Below are positions 43,693 to 52,504 of a stretch of 64,000 bases of DNA, piece by piece. This stretch comes from Pyruvatibacter mobilis. Its GTDB lineage: Bacteria; Pseudomonadota; Alphaproteobacteria; CGMCC-115125. The DNA is taken from NCBI RefSeq assembly GCF_012848855.1, contig NZ_CP051630.1, forward strand, positions 3,017,501 to 3,081,500, written 5' to 3'. Both the position numbers and the translations under genes were made by a program. Under the pieces are notes generated by a model. That model did not search any database. It saw only the letters and a list, made by a program, of their open reading frames with translations, and had not been told where the DNA came from. Within the stretch, counting starts at the first letter, position 1; the number at the start of each line of letters is the position of its first letter.

Positions 43693-44352
43693 ATGCCAGG
43701 CACGACGACGACAGCCCCGGCCCCGCCTCCTGCAAAGGCGAAAGCACGGAAGAAGGCAACAGCCCCTGCCGGGGCATCGGCCAGGGGGCGGGTGGACCGG
43801 GAAGGTGCTGTGGTGCTGATCGCGGAGCTGTTCCGCGAATATGGCTATCACGGCACGTCCTACGGGCAGATCACCGAGGCCACGGGCCTGGGCAAGGGGA
43901 GCCTCTACAATTACTTCCCCGACGGGAAGGAAGGCATGACCCGTGCCGTGCTGGCCCATGTGCATGGCTGGTTCGAGGATCATGTCTTCGCCCCGCTTGA
44001 AGGTGATACCGAGGCTGCCAAGGCCGTGGCAGGCATGTTCAAGGCGGTGGATGACTATTTCCACTCGGGCCGCCGCATCTGCCTGCTGGGAGCCTTCTCG
44101 CTCTATGACGCGCGGGATGCGTTCGACCGGGAGATCGCCGGGTACTTCACCCGCTGGGTCGCGGCGCTGAAGACCTGTCTCCGGCGCGGCGGCGTGGCGG
44201 CGGACAAGGCCGGCATGCTGGCCATGGCCTGCATGGTGGATATCCAGGGCGGGCTGGTGATGGCCCAGGCGCTGGACCGTCCCGCCGTGTTCCGCGACAC
44301 GCTGAAGCGCAGCCGCCTGTCGCTGGACGTGGCCCTGGAGGCCGTGGCCTAG
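43693..44352 (+). CDS. TetR family transcriptional regulator
   Basis: 219 aa. A Pro/Ala/Lys-rich arm (about 35 residues) leads to the helix-turn-helix DREGAVVLIAELFREYGYHGTSYGQITEATGLGKGSLYNYFPDGKEGM. ICLLGAFSLYDARDAFDREIAGYF matches the C-terminal domain of the TetR subgroup related to YxaF/LmrA. It starts four bases after the DUF1348 stop, so it likely autoregulates through the 18-bp palindrome. The stop overlaps the convergent ada stop by four bases. Confidence 0.92.
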   Translation: MPGTTTTAPAPPPAKAKARKKATAPAGASARGRVDREGAVVLIAELFREYGYHGTSYGQITEATGLGKGSLYNYFPDGKEGMTRAVLAHVHGWFEDHVFAPLEGDTEAAKAVAGMFKAVDDYFHSGRRICLLGAFSLYDARDAFDREIAGYFTRWVAALKTCLRRGGVAADKAGMLAMACMVDIQGGLVMAQALDRPAVFRDTLKRSRLSLDVALEAVA

Positions 44353-45467
44353 GACGCGTCGCTGTCACTTGCGGGGCCTTCGCGCTCAAGCAGTGTCTTT
44401 TTCCGGTCAACGCCCCAGCGATAGCCGGACAGGGCACCGCCCGTGCGCACCACCCGGTGGCACGGCACCGCAAGGGCCACCGGATTTGCCGCGCAGGCGC
44501 CCGCCACGGCGCGGGAGGCCCGGGGCGCGCCGATCTGCCGGGCGATCTCCGCATAACTTGCGGTGCTGCCAAGCGGGATCTTGCGCAGCGCCTGCCAGAC
44601 GCGGGCCTGAAAGGCGGTCGCTTCAATGTCGAGGGGCAGGTCGAAGGCGGCCTCAGGCTGTTCCACCTGCGCCAGCACCCGGGCCACAAGCCTGTCGAAC
44701 CCGGCATCGCCGCCGATGAAGTCTGCGGCATGAAAGCGTGCCTGCACGGCATCCACGAGGGTGGCAGCGTCGTCCCCCAGCTCAATGGCGCAGACGCCCC
44801 GGTCGGTCGCGGCCACCAGCACGGCCCCCAGCGATGTTTCGCCGACTGCAAAGCGGATGCGTGCCCCCTTGCCGCCCCTGCCGTAGCTGGCGGGCTTCAT
44901 GCCCAGGGTGCTGTCTGCTTCGGCGTAAAACCGGCTGGCGGCGTTGTAGCCTGCGTCGTAAAGCGCGTCGGTCACGCTTGCGCCTGCCGTCAGGCCGTCG
45001 CGCATGCGGTGCGACCTGTGGCTTGCCGCATAGGCTTTCGGCGTTACGCCCATGGCCTGCTTGAACAGGCGGTGGAAGTGGTGCGGGCTGAGGCCGGCCT
45101 CAGCCGCAAGGCGGGCGAGGGTCGGCGGCGTTTCCGCCGTCTCGATCATGCGGCAGGCCCTGGCGATCATCGCCCGGCGCGCCTGCGCTGCTTTATCGCT
45201 GTCCCGGCCGCATCGCTTGCACGGCCTGAACCCGGCTGCTGCGGCATCCTCTGCCGTGTCGAAGAAAGTCACGTTCTGCCGCTTGGCCGGGCGGGACGGG
45301 CAGGAGGGGCGGCAATAGATACCCGTCGTCTTCACCGCATAGACGAAATGCCCGTCTGCCGCCGCGTCGCGCGTGCGGACAGCCTCCCAGCGCGCAGCGG
45401 TGCTGGTGAACCGGTCGGGGCAGGCAGGCTTTGTGCCGGTCGGGGCTGCAAGCGATGTCGAGGGCAT
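44349..45467 (-). CDS. ada: Ada-type bifunctional alkylation-repair regulator
   Basis: 372 aa. The N-terminal AdaA-like domain has the zinc/methyl-acceptor cysteines in TTGIYCRPSCPSRPAKRQNV and FRPCKRCGRD (about residues 48-87). An AraC-type helix-turn-helix follows (LARLAAEAGLSPHHFHRLFKQAMGVTPKAYA, about 115-150). The C-terminal O6-alkylguanine transferase has VPCHRVVRTGG (about 340). It repairs methyl phosphotriesters and O6-alkylguanine and activates repair genes. AAGGA seven bases before the ATG at 45467. Confidence 0.96.
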   Translation of the reverse strand: MPSTSLAAPTGTKPACPDRFTSTAARWEAVRTRDAAADGHFVYAVKTTGIYCRPSCPSRPAKRQNVTFFDTAEDAAAAGFRPCKRCGRDSDKAAQARRAMIARACRMIETAETPPTLARLAAEAGLSPHHFHRLFKQAMGVTPKAYAASHRSHRMRDGLTAGASVTDALYDAGYNAASRFYAEADSTLGMKPASYGRGGKGARIRFAVGETSLGAVLVAATDRGVCAIELGDDAATLVDAVQARFHAADFIGGDAGFDRLVARVLAQVEQPEAAFDLPLDIEATAFQARVWQALRKIPLGSTASYAEIARQIGAPRASRAVAGACAANPVALAVPCHRVVRTGGALSGYRWGVDRKKTLLEREGPASDSDAS

Positions 45468-45550
45468 GGGGTCATCCTTGGCGCGGGGTCTCAGTTTCCA
45501 CCGCCCATGCTGCCCCGGCAAGCTGCCCGCCGCATTCCGGTTCTTGCTGT

Positions 45551-46684
45551 CTAATTCGCCGCTTCCGGTGCGCGCCCGAGGCGGCGCAGCCACTCGAATT
45601 TCTCGGCCACGGGATTGGCCTCAAACACCTTGATGGCCTGGTTGTAGGGGGCCTGCCGGTCCGGATCGTAGTGGGAGACGGCGGGCACGTCGTCGGTCCA
45701 GATGAGGGCTGCCTGGGGGGACGGCAGCAGGGCCTTCACCGCCGCCTGGGAGGCAGGGTCCAGCGCTGCGAACTGCTCGCGCAGGCGCTCCAGGCAATAG
45801 ACCCGGTAGCGGGAGGCGGGCAGGTCCTCATAGGGGCAGCCCTGCACTGTCATGGCAAAGCGCGTGTCGCCCGCGGCCACAGCCTGCGCATTGGCTTCAA
45901 GCTGCACCAGATGTGTCTCGCAGATTTCCGTCAGCAGCGCGGCTGCGTCGGCAGGCACGTCGTCGAGGAAGGCGCTGTCGGCCACCGTCGCCCCGGCATT
46001 CCAGGTGCGCGCCACCCATTCAGCGATGTCCGGCCAGTCATTGCGCATGATGGCGTCCGGCGTCGGGTCCTGTCCGAAATGGCGCAGGAACGGCCCCATC
46101 AGGCCAATATCGGCGATGGAGGGGGCGTCGCCCAGCAGAAAGGGACGAGTCCGGAGCATGTCCTGCATGGCGCGCATGGCGGTGAAGTAGCCCTGCTCCA
46201 CATGGTCCCAGGTGCTGTCTGTCACCCCGTCCCCAATCACGTAGCCGCCGCGCTGGCGCTTGCGCAGGATGAAGCGGCGCACGAAGCGCGGAAGGCGGAT
46301 ATGGGTGGTCACTTCATCGGCGAGGATGCGCGACAGTAATTCCCGGTCGTGCTCATAGCTCCACCGGTAATGCATGGCGACGCGCCACAGCCATTCATCC
46401 GCATAGTCCTCGATCAGCAGCGCGATGAAGCGCACGACCGGGTTCTGCGGCATGACGGGGCGGGCGGGGAACTCCGTTTCCAGCGCCTGGATGATCGGCG
46501 TGGTGTCGGACATGAAGCGGCCGTCCCCGCGCTCGATCAGCGGCACCTGCACGGCGCCCGCCATCCGGCGCACGCGGACAGCATCCGCATAGGGCGGCTC
46601 CATCTCGTAGGGGATGTGCTTGTAGCGCAGATAGGTTTCGAGCTTGCCGGTGAAATAGGAAACGCTGACGCCCCAGACCTTCAT
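45551..46684 (-). CDS. Glutathione S-transferase family protein
   Basis: 377 aa, longer than a typical GST. The N-terminal thioredoxin-like domain is seen in MKVWGVSVSYFTGKLETYLRYKHIPYE and VQVPLIERGDGRFMSDTTPII (cis-Pro and Asp-Ser/Thr glutathione motif). A helical C-terminal domain follows (LLGDAPSIADIGLMGPFL). About 110 extra C-terminal residues are not GST-like. GGGAGAA upstream of the ATG at 46684. Divergent from the Crp/Fnr gene at 46816, which may regulate it. Confidence 0.87.
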   Translation of the reverse strand: MKVWGVSVSYFTGKLETYLRYKHIPYEMEPPYADAVRVRRMAGAVQVPLIERGDGRFMSDTTPIIQALETEFPARPVMPQNPVVRFIALLIEDYADEWLWRVAMHYRWSYEHDRELLSRILADEVTTHIRLPRFVRRFILRKRQRGGYVIGDGVTDSTWDHVEQGYFTAMRAMQDMLRTRPFLLGDAPSIADIGLMGPFLRHFGQDPTPDAIMRNDWPDIAEWVARTWNAGATVADSAFLDDVPADAAALLTEICETHLVQLEANAQAVAAGDTRFAMTVQGCPYEDLPASRYRVYCLERLREQFAALDPASQAAVKALLPSPQAALIWTDDVPAVSHYDPDRQAPYNQAIKVFEANPVAEKFEWLRRLGRAPEAAN

Positions 46685-46815
46685 GGGTTTTCTCCCGTAT
46701 GTGCCGCCCGCCTGTTGCCGGTGATGCGGGGGTGATGGGCTTGACCTTAGGGGGTCGGGCATCCGTAGAATGCTAAAAAGTTACATTTCAGTCTCTCCAG
46801 CCGACGGATGGCGTC

Positions 46816-47508
46816 ATGAAGGTGCTGCGCGCCAGGACCCGGACCCTGAAAGACCTTCTGCCGCCGCCGCTGATGGCAAGGCTGCTCGGGGAGGGACAAC
46901 TGCGGCGCTACGCTGACGGGCAGATCGTGCAGGAGCGCGGGGATGACCGCGCCGCGCTCTCCATCGTCACGCGCGGGGAGGTGGTGGCTGGCAATCTCAG
47001 CCTCGACGGCGCGCTGCTGGCGTCCGCCCTGCTACGGCCGGGGGAAACCTTTGGCGAGTTCTCCCTGTTCGCCGGCCTGCCGCGCACGCAGACCCTGTGG
47101 GCGCAGGGCGATGTCGAAATCGCGCATGTGTCCGCCACCCGCTTCTGGCCCCTGTTCGACACGGAGCCCGCGCTGGCCCGGGCCCTGATGAGCCTCACCG
47201 TCGCCCGCAATTATGAAATCCTTGAATTTGTCGATGCGCAGCGGCGGCTGAAGCTGCCCGCGCGGCTGGTGCAGCTCTTGCTGACGGCGGTGGAGGAGGG
47301 CGCGCCTTCCGCGCAGATCGCCTGCCGTCAGGAGGATCTCGCCATGATGCTCGGCCTGTCGCGCGTCGCCATCGGCAAGGCGCTGACGCAGCTTGCCGCG
47401 CAGGGGCTGGTGGTCCCCGGCTATGGCGAGATCACGCTTTCCGACGTCTCCCGCCTGCGCCGCTGGTTCGCCGCGCAGGATCAGCGGCAGCCGCTTGACG
47501 CAGTCTAG
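46816..47508 (+). CDS. Crp/Fnr family transcriptional regulator
   Basis: 230 aa. Cyclic-nucleotide-binding-type beta-roll (LRPGETFGEFSLFAGLPRTQTLWA, about residues 74-97), a long helix, then a winged helix-turn-helix (CRQEDLAMMLGLSRVAIGKALTQLAAQGLV, about 173-202). No N-terminal Cys cluster as in FNR. The GEFSLF stretch differs from the GEMALL/R-S phosphate site of CRP, so the ligand may not be cAMP. Divergent from the GST gene. Confidence 0.9.
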   Translation: MKVLRARTRTLKDLLPPPLMARLLGEGQLRRYADGQIVQERGDDRAALSIVTRGEVVAGNLSLDGALLASALLRPGETFGEFSLFAGLPRTQTLWAQGDVEIAHVSATRFWPLFDTEPALARALMSLTVARNYEILEFVDAQRRLKLPARLVQLLLTAVEEGAPSAQIACRQEDLAMMLGLSRVAIGKALTQLAAQGLVVPGYGEITLSDVSRLRRWFAAQDQRQPLDAV

Positions 47509-47528
47509 GGGCGGGGGGCAGGCCGCAT

Positions 47529-48536
47529 TCAGAAGGTCAGTACGATCTTGCCGAAATGCGTCTGGCTTTCGAGGTGGCGAAACGCGTCCTGGATGTCGTC
47601 GAGGTCAAACGCCCGGTCGATCACCGGGCGGATGTCCGAGGCTTCCAGCGCACGCACCATATCCTGCTGCTGGCGCCGGTTGCCCACGCCGATGCCGCTG
47701 ATCTTGAGCTGTGACTTAAAAATCTCGGCGGTGGGCACGTCGCCGCTCACACCGGTCAGGACGCCGATCAGGGCAATGTGGCCGCCGACCCTGCAGGCGG
47801 CAATCGACTGGCCAAGCGTCTGCGGGCCGCCGACTTCGATGACGTGATCCACGCCTTCCCCGCCGATGATTTCCTTTGCCGTGACACCCCACTGCGGATC
47901 GGTCCGGTAGTTGATCACATGGTCTGCCCCCAGCGCCTGGGCGCGGGCGAGCTTGGCGTCGGACGACGATGTGGCGATCACTCTGGCGCCGGCGTTTTTT
48001 GCCAGCTGCACGGCAAACAGGGAGACGCCGCCTGTGCCCTGCACCAGCACCGTGTCGCCGGATTTGAGCCGACCCTCTTCGATGAGGCTGCGCCAGGCGG
48101 TCAGTGCGGCGCAGGGCAGCGTCGCGGCTTCCTCATGGCTGTAGCCCGCCGGGGCTTTGGTGAACCAGCTTTCCGGCGCGCACACCTTGTCGCGTGCATA
48201 GCCGTCATTGCGGTCACCGGTAATGAGGCGGGTCAGATGCGGGGCGGGCCTGCCGTCCTGCCAGGCGGGATAGAACGTCGTCATCACCCTGTCCCCCGGC
48301 GCGAACGCTGTGACGTCCCCGCCGCAGGCGATCACTTCGCCTGCTGCATCCGAAAGCGGAATGCGGTTCGGCGCGACGGGGATGAACCCTGCCACCACGG
48401 CATAATCATGAAAGTTGAGCGAGGCGGCCCGCAGGCGGACGCAGATCTCGCCGGGGCCAGGCTCGCATGTGCCGTCCTTCTGTTCGGTGCGGACGAGATT
48501 GTCGATGCCGGGGGCTGCAAGCTGGAAAATACGCAT
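47529..48536 (-). CDS. Zinc-independent MDR alcohol dehydrogenase/quinone reductase
   Basis: 335 aa. Medium-chain dehydrogenase/reductase with GroES-like N domain (LNFHDYAVVAGFIPVAPNRIPLSDAAGEV) and Rossmann motif VLVQGTGGVSLFAVQLAK (about residue 163). Catalytic zinc ligands (GHE motif) are absent, so it resembles quinone oxidoreductase or enoyl reductase types. NADPH-dependent reduction is inferred. It converges on the Crp/Fnr gene (20 bases apart) and follows the CPBP gene by 19 bases. Confidence 0.9.
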   Translation of the reverse strand: MRIFQLAAPGIDNLVRTEQKDGTCEPGPGEICVRLRAASLNFHDYAVVAGFIPVAPNRIPLSDAAGEVIACGGDVTAFAPGDRVMTTFYPAWQDGRPAPHLTRLITGDRNDGYARDKVCAPESWFTKAPAGYSHEEAATLPCAALTAWRSLIEEGRLKSGDTVLVQGTGGVSLFAVQLAKNAGARVIATSSSDAKLARAQALGADHVINYRTDPQWGVTAKEIIGGEGVDHVIEVGGPQTLGQSIAACRVGGHIALIGVLTGVSGDVPTAEIFKSQLKISGIGVGNRRQQQDMVRALEASDIRPVIDRAFDLDDIQDAFRHLESQTHFGKIVLTF

Positions 48537-48555
48537 GTCTTTGTCCTCAGGGTCT

Positions 48556-49407
48556 TCAGGAGCTGTGACGGTTCGGGGCTTGGCGGCGGCCGGGCTTGAG
48601 CCGGGAGAGCAGCCAAAGCGCCACGGGCAATGTCAGCACCATCCCCGTCACGCCCCAGGGGGAGGTCAGCCAGTTGCTGTGCGGATCGGCAATCAGGTCA
48701 TAGGCGCCCAGGGTGAACGCATTGGCCACGGCATGCATGAGAACCGGCGTCCACAGGCTTTCATGGCGCAGCCGCAGGCAGGCCATCACGATGCCCCAGG
48801 AGGTGAGGGACAGGGTGAACAGCACGCTGCCCAAAAGTGGCTGCGGGAACACCCAGGCAATCGCGATCACCATGGGGATGTGCCACGCCCCCCAGGCAAA
48901 GGCGGAGCCGATGACGGCGGCGCGCACGCCATAACGTTCGGTGAGGCCATCCAGCAGATAGCCACGCCACAAAACTTCCTCCCCTGCCGCGGTGACGAGG
49001 TGCAGCAGCGGCCCACAAAGAAGCAGGAACACAAGAAAGGCCACAGGCGTTGCAGATGCTGCGTCGGGCAGCAGCCAGGCAAAGGGGTAGGCCGCGATTG
49101 TCGCGGCATCGACGGGGGATGTCTCAACGCCGAAAAAAAGGACAGCGGCCCCGCAGGCGCAAATGACGAGCGCAGTCCACAGCCACCACCCGGCCAGCGG
49201 GCGCAGGGGCGGGATGCGGCGGACCAGCGTCCACAGCCTGCGCCGGTAGGTCCCGGTCATCAGCAGTACGATGAGCCCCGGCAGAAGCTGCGTTAGGCCG
49301 ACCGCCATCAGGGGAAGGTTCTCCCGGCCAATCAGCCAGAAGCCCGCATTGAGGGCGATCTGGGCAAGGAGAATGGTTGTCAGTACAAGGATAAACCGGT
49401 TGAACAT
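48556..49407 (-). CDS. CPBP family intramembrane metalloprotease
   Basis: 283 aa with about eight hydrophobic segments. The Abi/CAAX-protease motifs are intact: EEVLWRGYLL (EExxxR), FAWGAWHIPM (FxxxH) and LMHAVANAF (HxxxN). It is a membrane-embedded glutamyl protease; targets in bacteria are mostly unknown, and some confer bacteriocin immunity. The ATG at 49407 begins MFNRFILVLTTILLAQIALNA; the longer frame to 49929 covers the divergent regulator and is not coding. Confidence 0.9.
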   Translation of the reverse strand: MFNRFILVLTTILLAQIALNAGFWLIGRENLPLMAVGLTQLLPGLIVLLMTGTYRRRLWTLVRRIPPLRPLAGWWLWTALVICACGAAVLFFGVETSPVDAATIAAYPFAWLLPDAASATPVAFLVFLLLCGPLLHLVTAAGEEVLWRGYLLDGLTERYGVRAAVIGSAFAWGAWHIPMVIAIAWVFPQPLLGSVLFTLSLTSWGIVMACLRLRHESLWTPVLMHAVANAFTLGAYDLIADPHSNWLTSPWGVTGMVLTLPVALWLLSRLKPGRRQAPNRHSS

Positions 49408-49572
49408 GGGAAAAATATCCGCACCTGTGGGAAACGCTGTGGCATTGTCGGGGCGGACGCTAAGGGGCAGGCCGGGGCCGGGCCAATGACCAAGTTGGTC
49501 ATCGCGCGGCGGCCTTCTCTCGCCACGGCAACACACGTAGGCACCACAAGACGGCAACAGCAGGTACGGTGG

Positions 49573-50415
49573 ATGAACGCTGAACACCCAGGAAGCTTTG
49601 GAGATCATCTCAGGCTGTGGCGGCAGGGCCGCGGTCTCAGCCAGCTCAGCCTGTCCGGCCTCACCGGCGTGTCGCAGCGCTATCTGAGCACCCTTGAGAC
49701 GGACAAGGCGCATCCCAGCCGCGCCATGGTGACCGCGCTGTGTGATGCGCTCGACGTGCCGGCGCGGGCGCGGGCCGACATGCTGATGGCCGCCGATTAT
49801 GTGCCGACGCCTGCCTCTGCGCCGCCGGACGAGGCCAGCATCGCCGCCAGCCGCGACAGTCTTGCGCATCTGCTCAAGGCGCATGATCCCGTCCCCTCCG
49901 TCCTGGTGGACCGGCTGTGGAACGTGCACGACTACAATTCAGGGTTTGGCCGTCTCATCCGCCAGTTCGGCGAGGTGGACGATATCCTGTCGCGCGTTGC
50001 CTTCGACGGCCGGCCGAACCTGTTGAAGCTGTTCTACCTGGCGGCAGGCATCTGCTCGCATGTTTCCAATGGCTCGCAGATAGGCCGGCAGGCGCTGGCG
50101 CGGCTGATGCTCCAGTCGTTGCAGGCTCCGGGCGACACGCAACTCGCCGCGCTGCGGGATGATTTGCAGACATTGGGAGAAGCCCCGGGTGAGTGGTGGG
50201 AGCTGCCCGCCGACACCCCAAGCGAGATCGGCGAACTGGTTCTCACGCGTGACGGGGTGCGCCTGCGCCTCGCCGTCCTCGTCAGCGCGTTCGGCGCCCT
50301 GACCGAAGACAACGATCTCGGCTGGCGCATCGTCACCTATCTGCCCCTGGACGCTGCCACCCGCGCAAGCTTCCACATGGCCGAAACAACCCCCGCCATG
50401 ACCCCTGCTGACTGA
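49573..50415 (+). CDS. XRE regulator with MmyB-like ligand domain
   Basis: 280 aa. N-terminal helix-turn-helix (LRLWRQGRGLSQLSLSGLTGVSQRYLSTLETDKAHPSR) and a C-terminal MmyB-like sensor domain (PVPSVLVDRLWNVHDYNSGFGRLIRQF; later GELVLTRDGVRLRLAVLVSAFG), known to bind fatty-acid-like ligands. Often controls an adjacent dehydrogenase; here the divergent CPBP-quinone reductase pair is the likely target. Ends before a shared terminator. Confidence 0.9.
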   Translation: MNAEHPGSFGDHLRLWRQGRGLSQLSLSGLTGVSQRYLSTLETDKAHPSRAMVTALCDALDVPARARADMLMAADYVPTPASAPPDEASIAASRDSLAHLLKAHDPVPSVLVDRLWNVHDYNSGFGRLIRQFGEVDDILSRVAFDGRPNLLKLFYLAAGICSHVSNGSQIGRQALARLMLQSLQAPGDTQLAALRDDLQTLGEAPGEWWELPADTPSEIGELVLTRDGVRLRLAVLVSAFGALTEDNDLGWRIVTYLPLDAATRASFHMAETTPAMTPAD

Positions 50416-50455
50416 GGCGAGACTGGGTGGCACAAAGATAGGAGCCTCAAATCAA

Positions 50456-50485
50456 AGGGGCGGCCGCGTGGATGCGGCCGCCCCT
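50456..50485. terminator. Bidirectional terminator between convergent genes
   Basis: Perfect 12-bp stem AGGGGCGGCCGC/GCGGCCGCCCCT (50456-50467 and 50474-50485) with a 6-nt loop, between the XRE gene and the convergent anchor-protein gene. Flanks are only moderately T-rich (CGTTCTTC on the right). Confidence 0.75.
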
Positions 50486-50517
50486 CGTTCTTCATGCAGG
50501 CGAGTGCTGAACAGCTA

Positions 50518-51192
50518 TCAGTAAGTCCGTTTCAGCTCGCTATAGGTGCCATCGAGACGGAGGGTCACGGTGACGTCCTGCCGGTCACGGTTGCGCCAGA
50601 ACCAGCCATGGGCACCGGTAAATGCCGCAACGATCTCGCCGCTCTCGCTGGTGCTGCCACGGCCTTCCTCATAGGTTGTCTTCTCGCCGCTGTCGGGCCC
50701 GGTGCCGTCGCCGTGAAGTGAGAAGTTGATGCGCCCGCCGGCGGTTTCCCAGCGGAACTGGGCAATATCACCCGCGTTCATCATCAGCTTCCATTCGATG
50801 CCTTCGCCGGGTGCCAAGGTGAATGACAGTTCGTCACGCCACTCGCCCTGAGTCTCCTGTGCGTGTGCCTCGTCCACAAGTGCTCCGAACACGGATGTCA
50901 GCAGCGTGCTGACGGCCGAGCCAAACAGGCCCGCGGTAACCAGAGCGCCCGGATCCTGCGATAGCGAAGAGGACCTGTCGCGCTCCGCTTCGTCTGCCAG
51001 TTGCTGCTTGATCTCACCCATCTCCGTCAGGCCGAGAAGGCGGCCAATGCGAGTGGGGTCGATGGCATACTCCGCTGGCAGGATGATGGTGATGAGAATG
51101 AACACCGCTGCTGCGACGGAAATGGCAGTTGAGCGCAGGAGTTGCGCGGTGCTGGGGAGCTCCTCCGGGGAGGGCTTTTCTGCGTTGTACAT
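50518..51192 (-). CDS. Membrane-anchored protein paired with HupE-like gene
   Basis: 224 aa from the ATG at 51192. A short N tail (MYNAEKPSPEELPSTAQLLRS) precedes one transmembrane helix (ISVAAAVFILITIILPAEYAI, about residues 22-44), followed by LLGLTEMGEIKQQLADEAERD. A periplasmic beta-rich domain ends the protein (LSFTLAPGEGIEWKLMMNAGDIAQFRWET, W-rich). I recognise the arrangement as the 'transmembrane anchor protein' found beside HupE/UreJ genes; its function is not established. It follows HupE by 16 bases. It may bind metal or present it to the permease. Confidence 0.78.
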   Translation of the reverse strand: MYNAEKPSPEELPSTAQLLRSTAISVAAAVFILITIILPAEYAIDPTRIGRLLGLTEMGEIKQQLADEAERDRSSSLSQDPGALVTAGLFGSAVSTLLTSVFGALVDEAHAQETQGEWRDELSFTLAPGEGIEWKLMMNAGDIAQFRWETAGGRINFSLHGDGTGPDSGEKTTYEEGRGSTSESGEIVAAFTGAHGWFWRNRDRQDVTVTLRLDGTYSELKRTY

Positions 51193-51208
51193 GGATGGTC
51201 TCCGAGGA

Positions 51209-51937
51209 TCAGGAAGCAAGGGCAAGGCCGGTGAGCTGATAGCCGATGAGCATGAAGCCCATGGACATCATCACCACATTGGCGGTGTAGGCATGACGCA
51301 TGAAATGCCGATGCCGCCGCCAGAAGCCCATGACGATGAGGATGACGGCGAGGGCAAGTATCTGTCCCAGCTCCACGCCTACGTTGAAGGCCAGCAGGTT
51401 AGGCAACAGACCCTCGTCGGCGATCTTGTAATCAAGGATCTTGGTGGCGAGGCCCAGGCCGTGGAAATAGCCGAAGATGAGGGTTGCGATCTTGGTGTTG
51501 GGCTGGAAACCGAACCACCGCTGATACGCGCCCAGATTGTCCAGTGCCTTGTAGACGACACTGAAGCCAATGATGGCGTCGACCACATAGGCATTGACGT
51601 TCCAGCCGAAATAGACCCCGGCCAGCATGGTTGTTGAATGTCCAAGCGCGAAGAGACTCACATAGATCGCAACGTGCTTCATCCGATACAGGAAGAAAAC
51701 CACACCGAAGAGAAACAGGATGTGGTCATAGCCGGTCACCATGTGCTTGGCGCCGAGATAGGCAAAGGGGATGAGGTTGACGCCCCAGATTTCCTGTATG
51801 TAGCCGGCGTCTCCGGCAGTGACATTGTGTGCTGATGCCTGTTCTGCGCCTGTTGCGAGGCAGAGAAGCAGGAGAGCAGGCAGAAGCAGCAGGCTGCGCC
51901 AGCATGGCGCGTGCCCGCTCCGGTTCAGGAGGTGCAT
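51209..51937 (-). CDS. HupE/UreJ family metal permease-like protein
   Basis: 242 aa. Signal-like N terminus (LLLLPALLLLCLATGAEQASA) then six or so helices. HupE-type metal motifs are present: AKHMVTGYDHILFLFG, LFALGHSTTM and FGYFHGLGLA. HupE/UreJ proteins move nickel (sometimes cobalt). Here it stands next to an H-C-H-C metal sensor and a His-tailed exporter, which fits nickel handling. GGAG upstream of the ATG at 51937. No hydrogenase or urease genes are in the window. Confidence 0.87.
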   Translation of the reverse strand: MHLLNRSGHAPCWRSLLLLPALLLLCLATGAEQASAHNVTAGDAGYIQEIWGVNLIPFAYLGAKHMVTGYDHILFLFGVVFFLYRMKHVAIYVSLFALGHSTTMLAGVYFGWNVNAYVVDAIIGFSVVYKALDNLGAYQRWFGFQPNTKIATLIFGYFHGLGLATKILDYKIADEGLLPNLLAFNVGVELGQILALAVILIVMGFWRRHRHFMRHAYTANVVMMSMGFMLIGYQLTGLALAS

Positions 51938-51993
51938 GCAGATTACTCCGTAGGGAAATGATTGACGGGATGGGCCTTGGAAGGCCCGGTCAA

Positions 51994-52416
51994 TCACCCT
52001 CGCGGAGGTCGCTCTATGCGGGAGGCATGTGCGGGCAGCAGGAGGCCAGGCGCTCCGGCTGTCATGTCTGATGCCCAGGGTGAGGCGGCAAGGCCGCCGG
52101 GCATGAAGGGCAGGGCAGTGCTGTGATCATGGTCGATCATGGTGCGCGGGTGCCCGTGGAAAGCCCAGTAGATATCCATCACCGAGGCGCCTGTATCGCC
52201 ATCTGCGCCCAGGTTGCCGGACTGCAATGCCGCCGCAGTGATGCCGTCTGTCCCCAGGTCAGCAGCGCCGTGGCTGTGGCCATGGACGGACAGGGCTGTT
52301 GCGGCGGTTCCGATGGCCGGGACATGCGGAATGGATGGTCCGATGCACCAGGCCAGGATCGCAATGCAGAGCAGGGTGCAGAGGGCGCGATCTGCCTGCT
52401 GTGCGAAAGAGTTCAT
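51994..52416 (-). CDS. Small His-rich exported protein
   Basis: 140 aa from the ATG at 52416. One N-terminal hydrophobic segment with Cys (LCTLLCIAILAWCIGPSIP), then a His/Asp-containing mature part: HGHSHG, FHGHP and DHDHS. It looks like a metal-binding periplasmic or membrane-tethered protein. No family recognised. First gene of the leftward nickel-cluster unit, 56 bases before the HupE-like gene. The start codon has no strong ribosome-binding site; the frame extends to a TTG at 52449. Confidence 0.6.
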   Translation of the reverse strand: MNSFAQQADRALCTLLCIAILAWCIGPSIPHVPAIGTAATALSVHGHSHGAADLGTDGITAAALQSGNLGADGDTGASVMDIYWAFHGHPRTMIDHDHSTALPFMPGGLAASPWASDMTAGAPGLLLPAHASRIERPPRG

Positions 52417-52475
52417 CAGGATAGCCCGGGTGGCGGCGGTGGACGGCAAAACGCTGTGATGGCGGTTGCTTGCTC

Positions 52476-52494
52476 TATCCCCCCTGGGGGGATA
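52476..52494. promoter_or_regulatory. CsoR/RcnR-type G-tract operator
   Basis: TATCCCCCC-T-GGGGGGATA, a perfect palindrome of two 9-base arms. CsoR/RcnR-family repressors bind such G/C tracts flanked by AT. It lies ten bases before the sensor gene and 60 bases before the divergent leftward unit, so it can control both. Confidence 0.82.
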
Positions 52495-52504
52495 TTGTTC
52501 TTAT

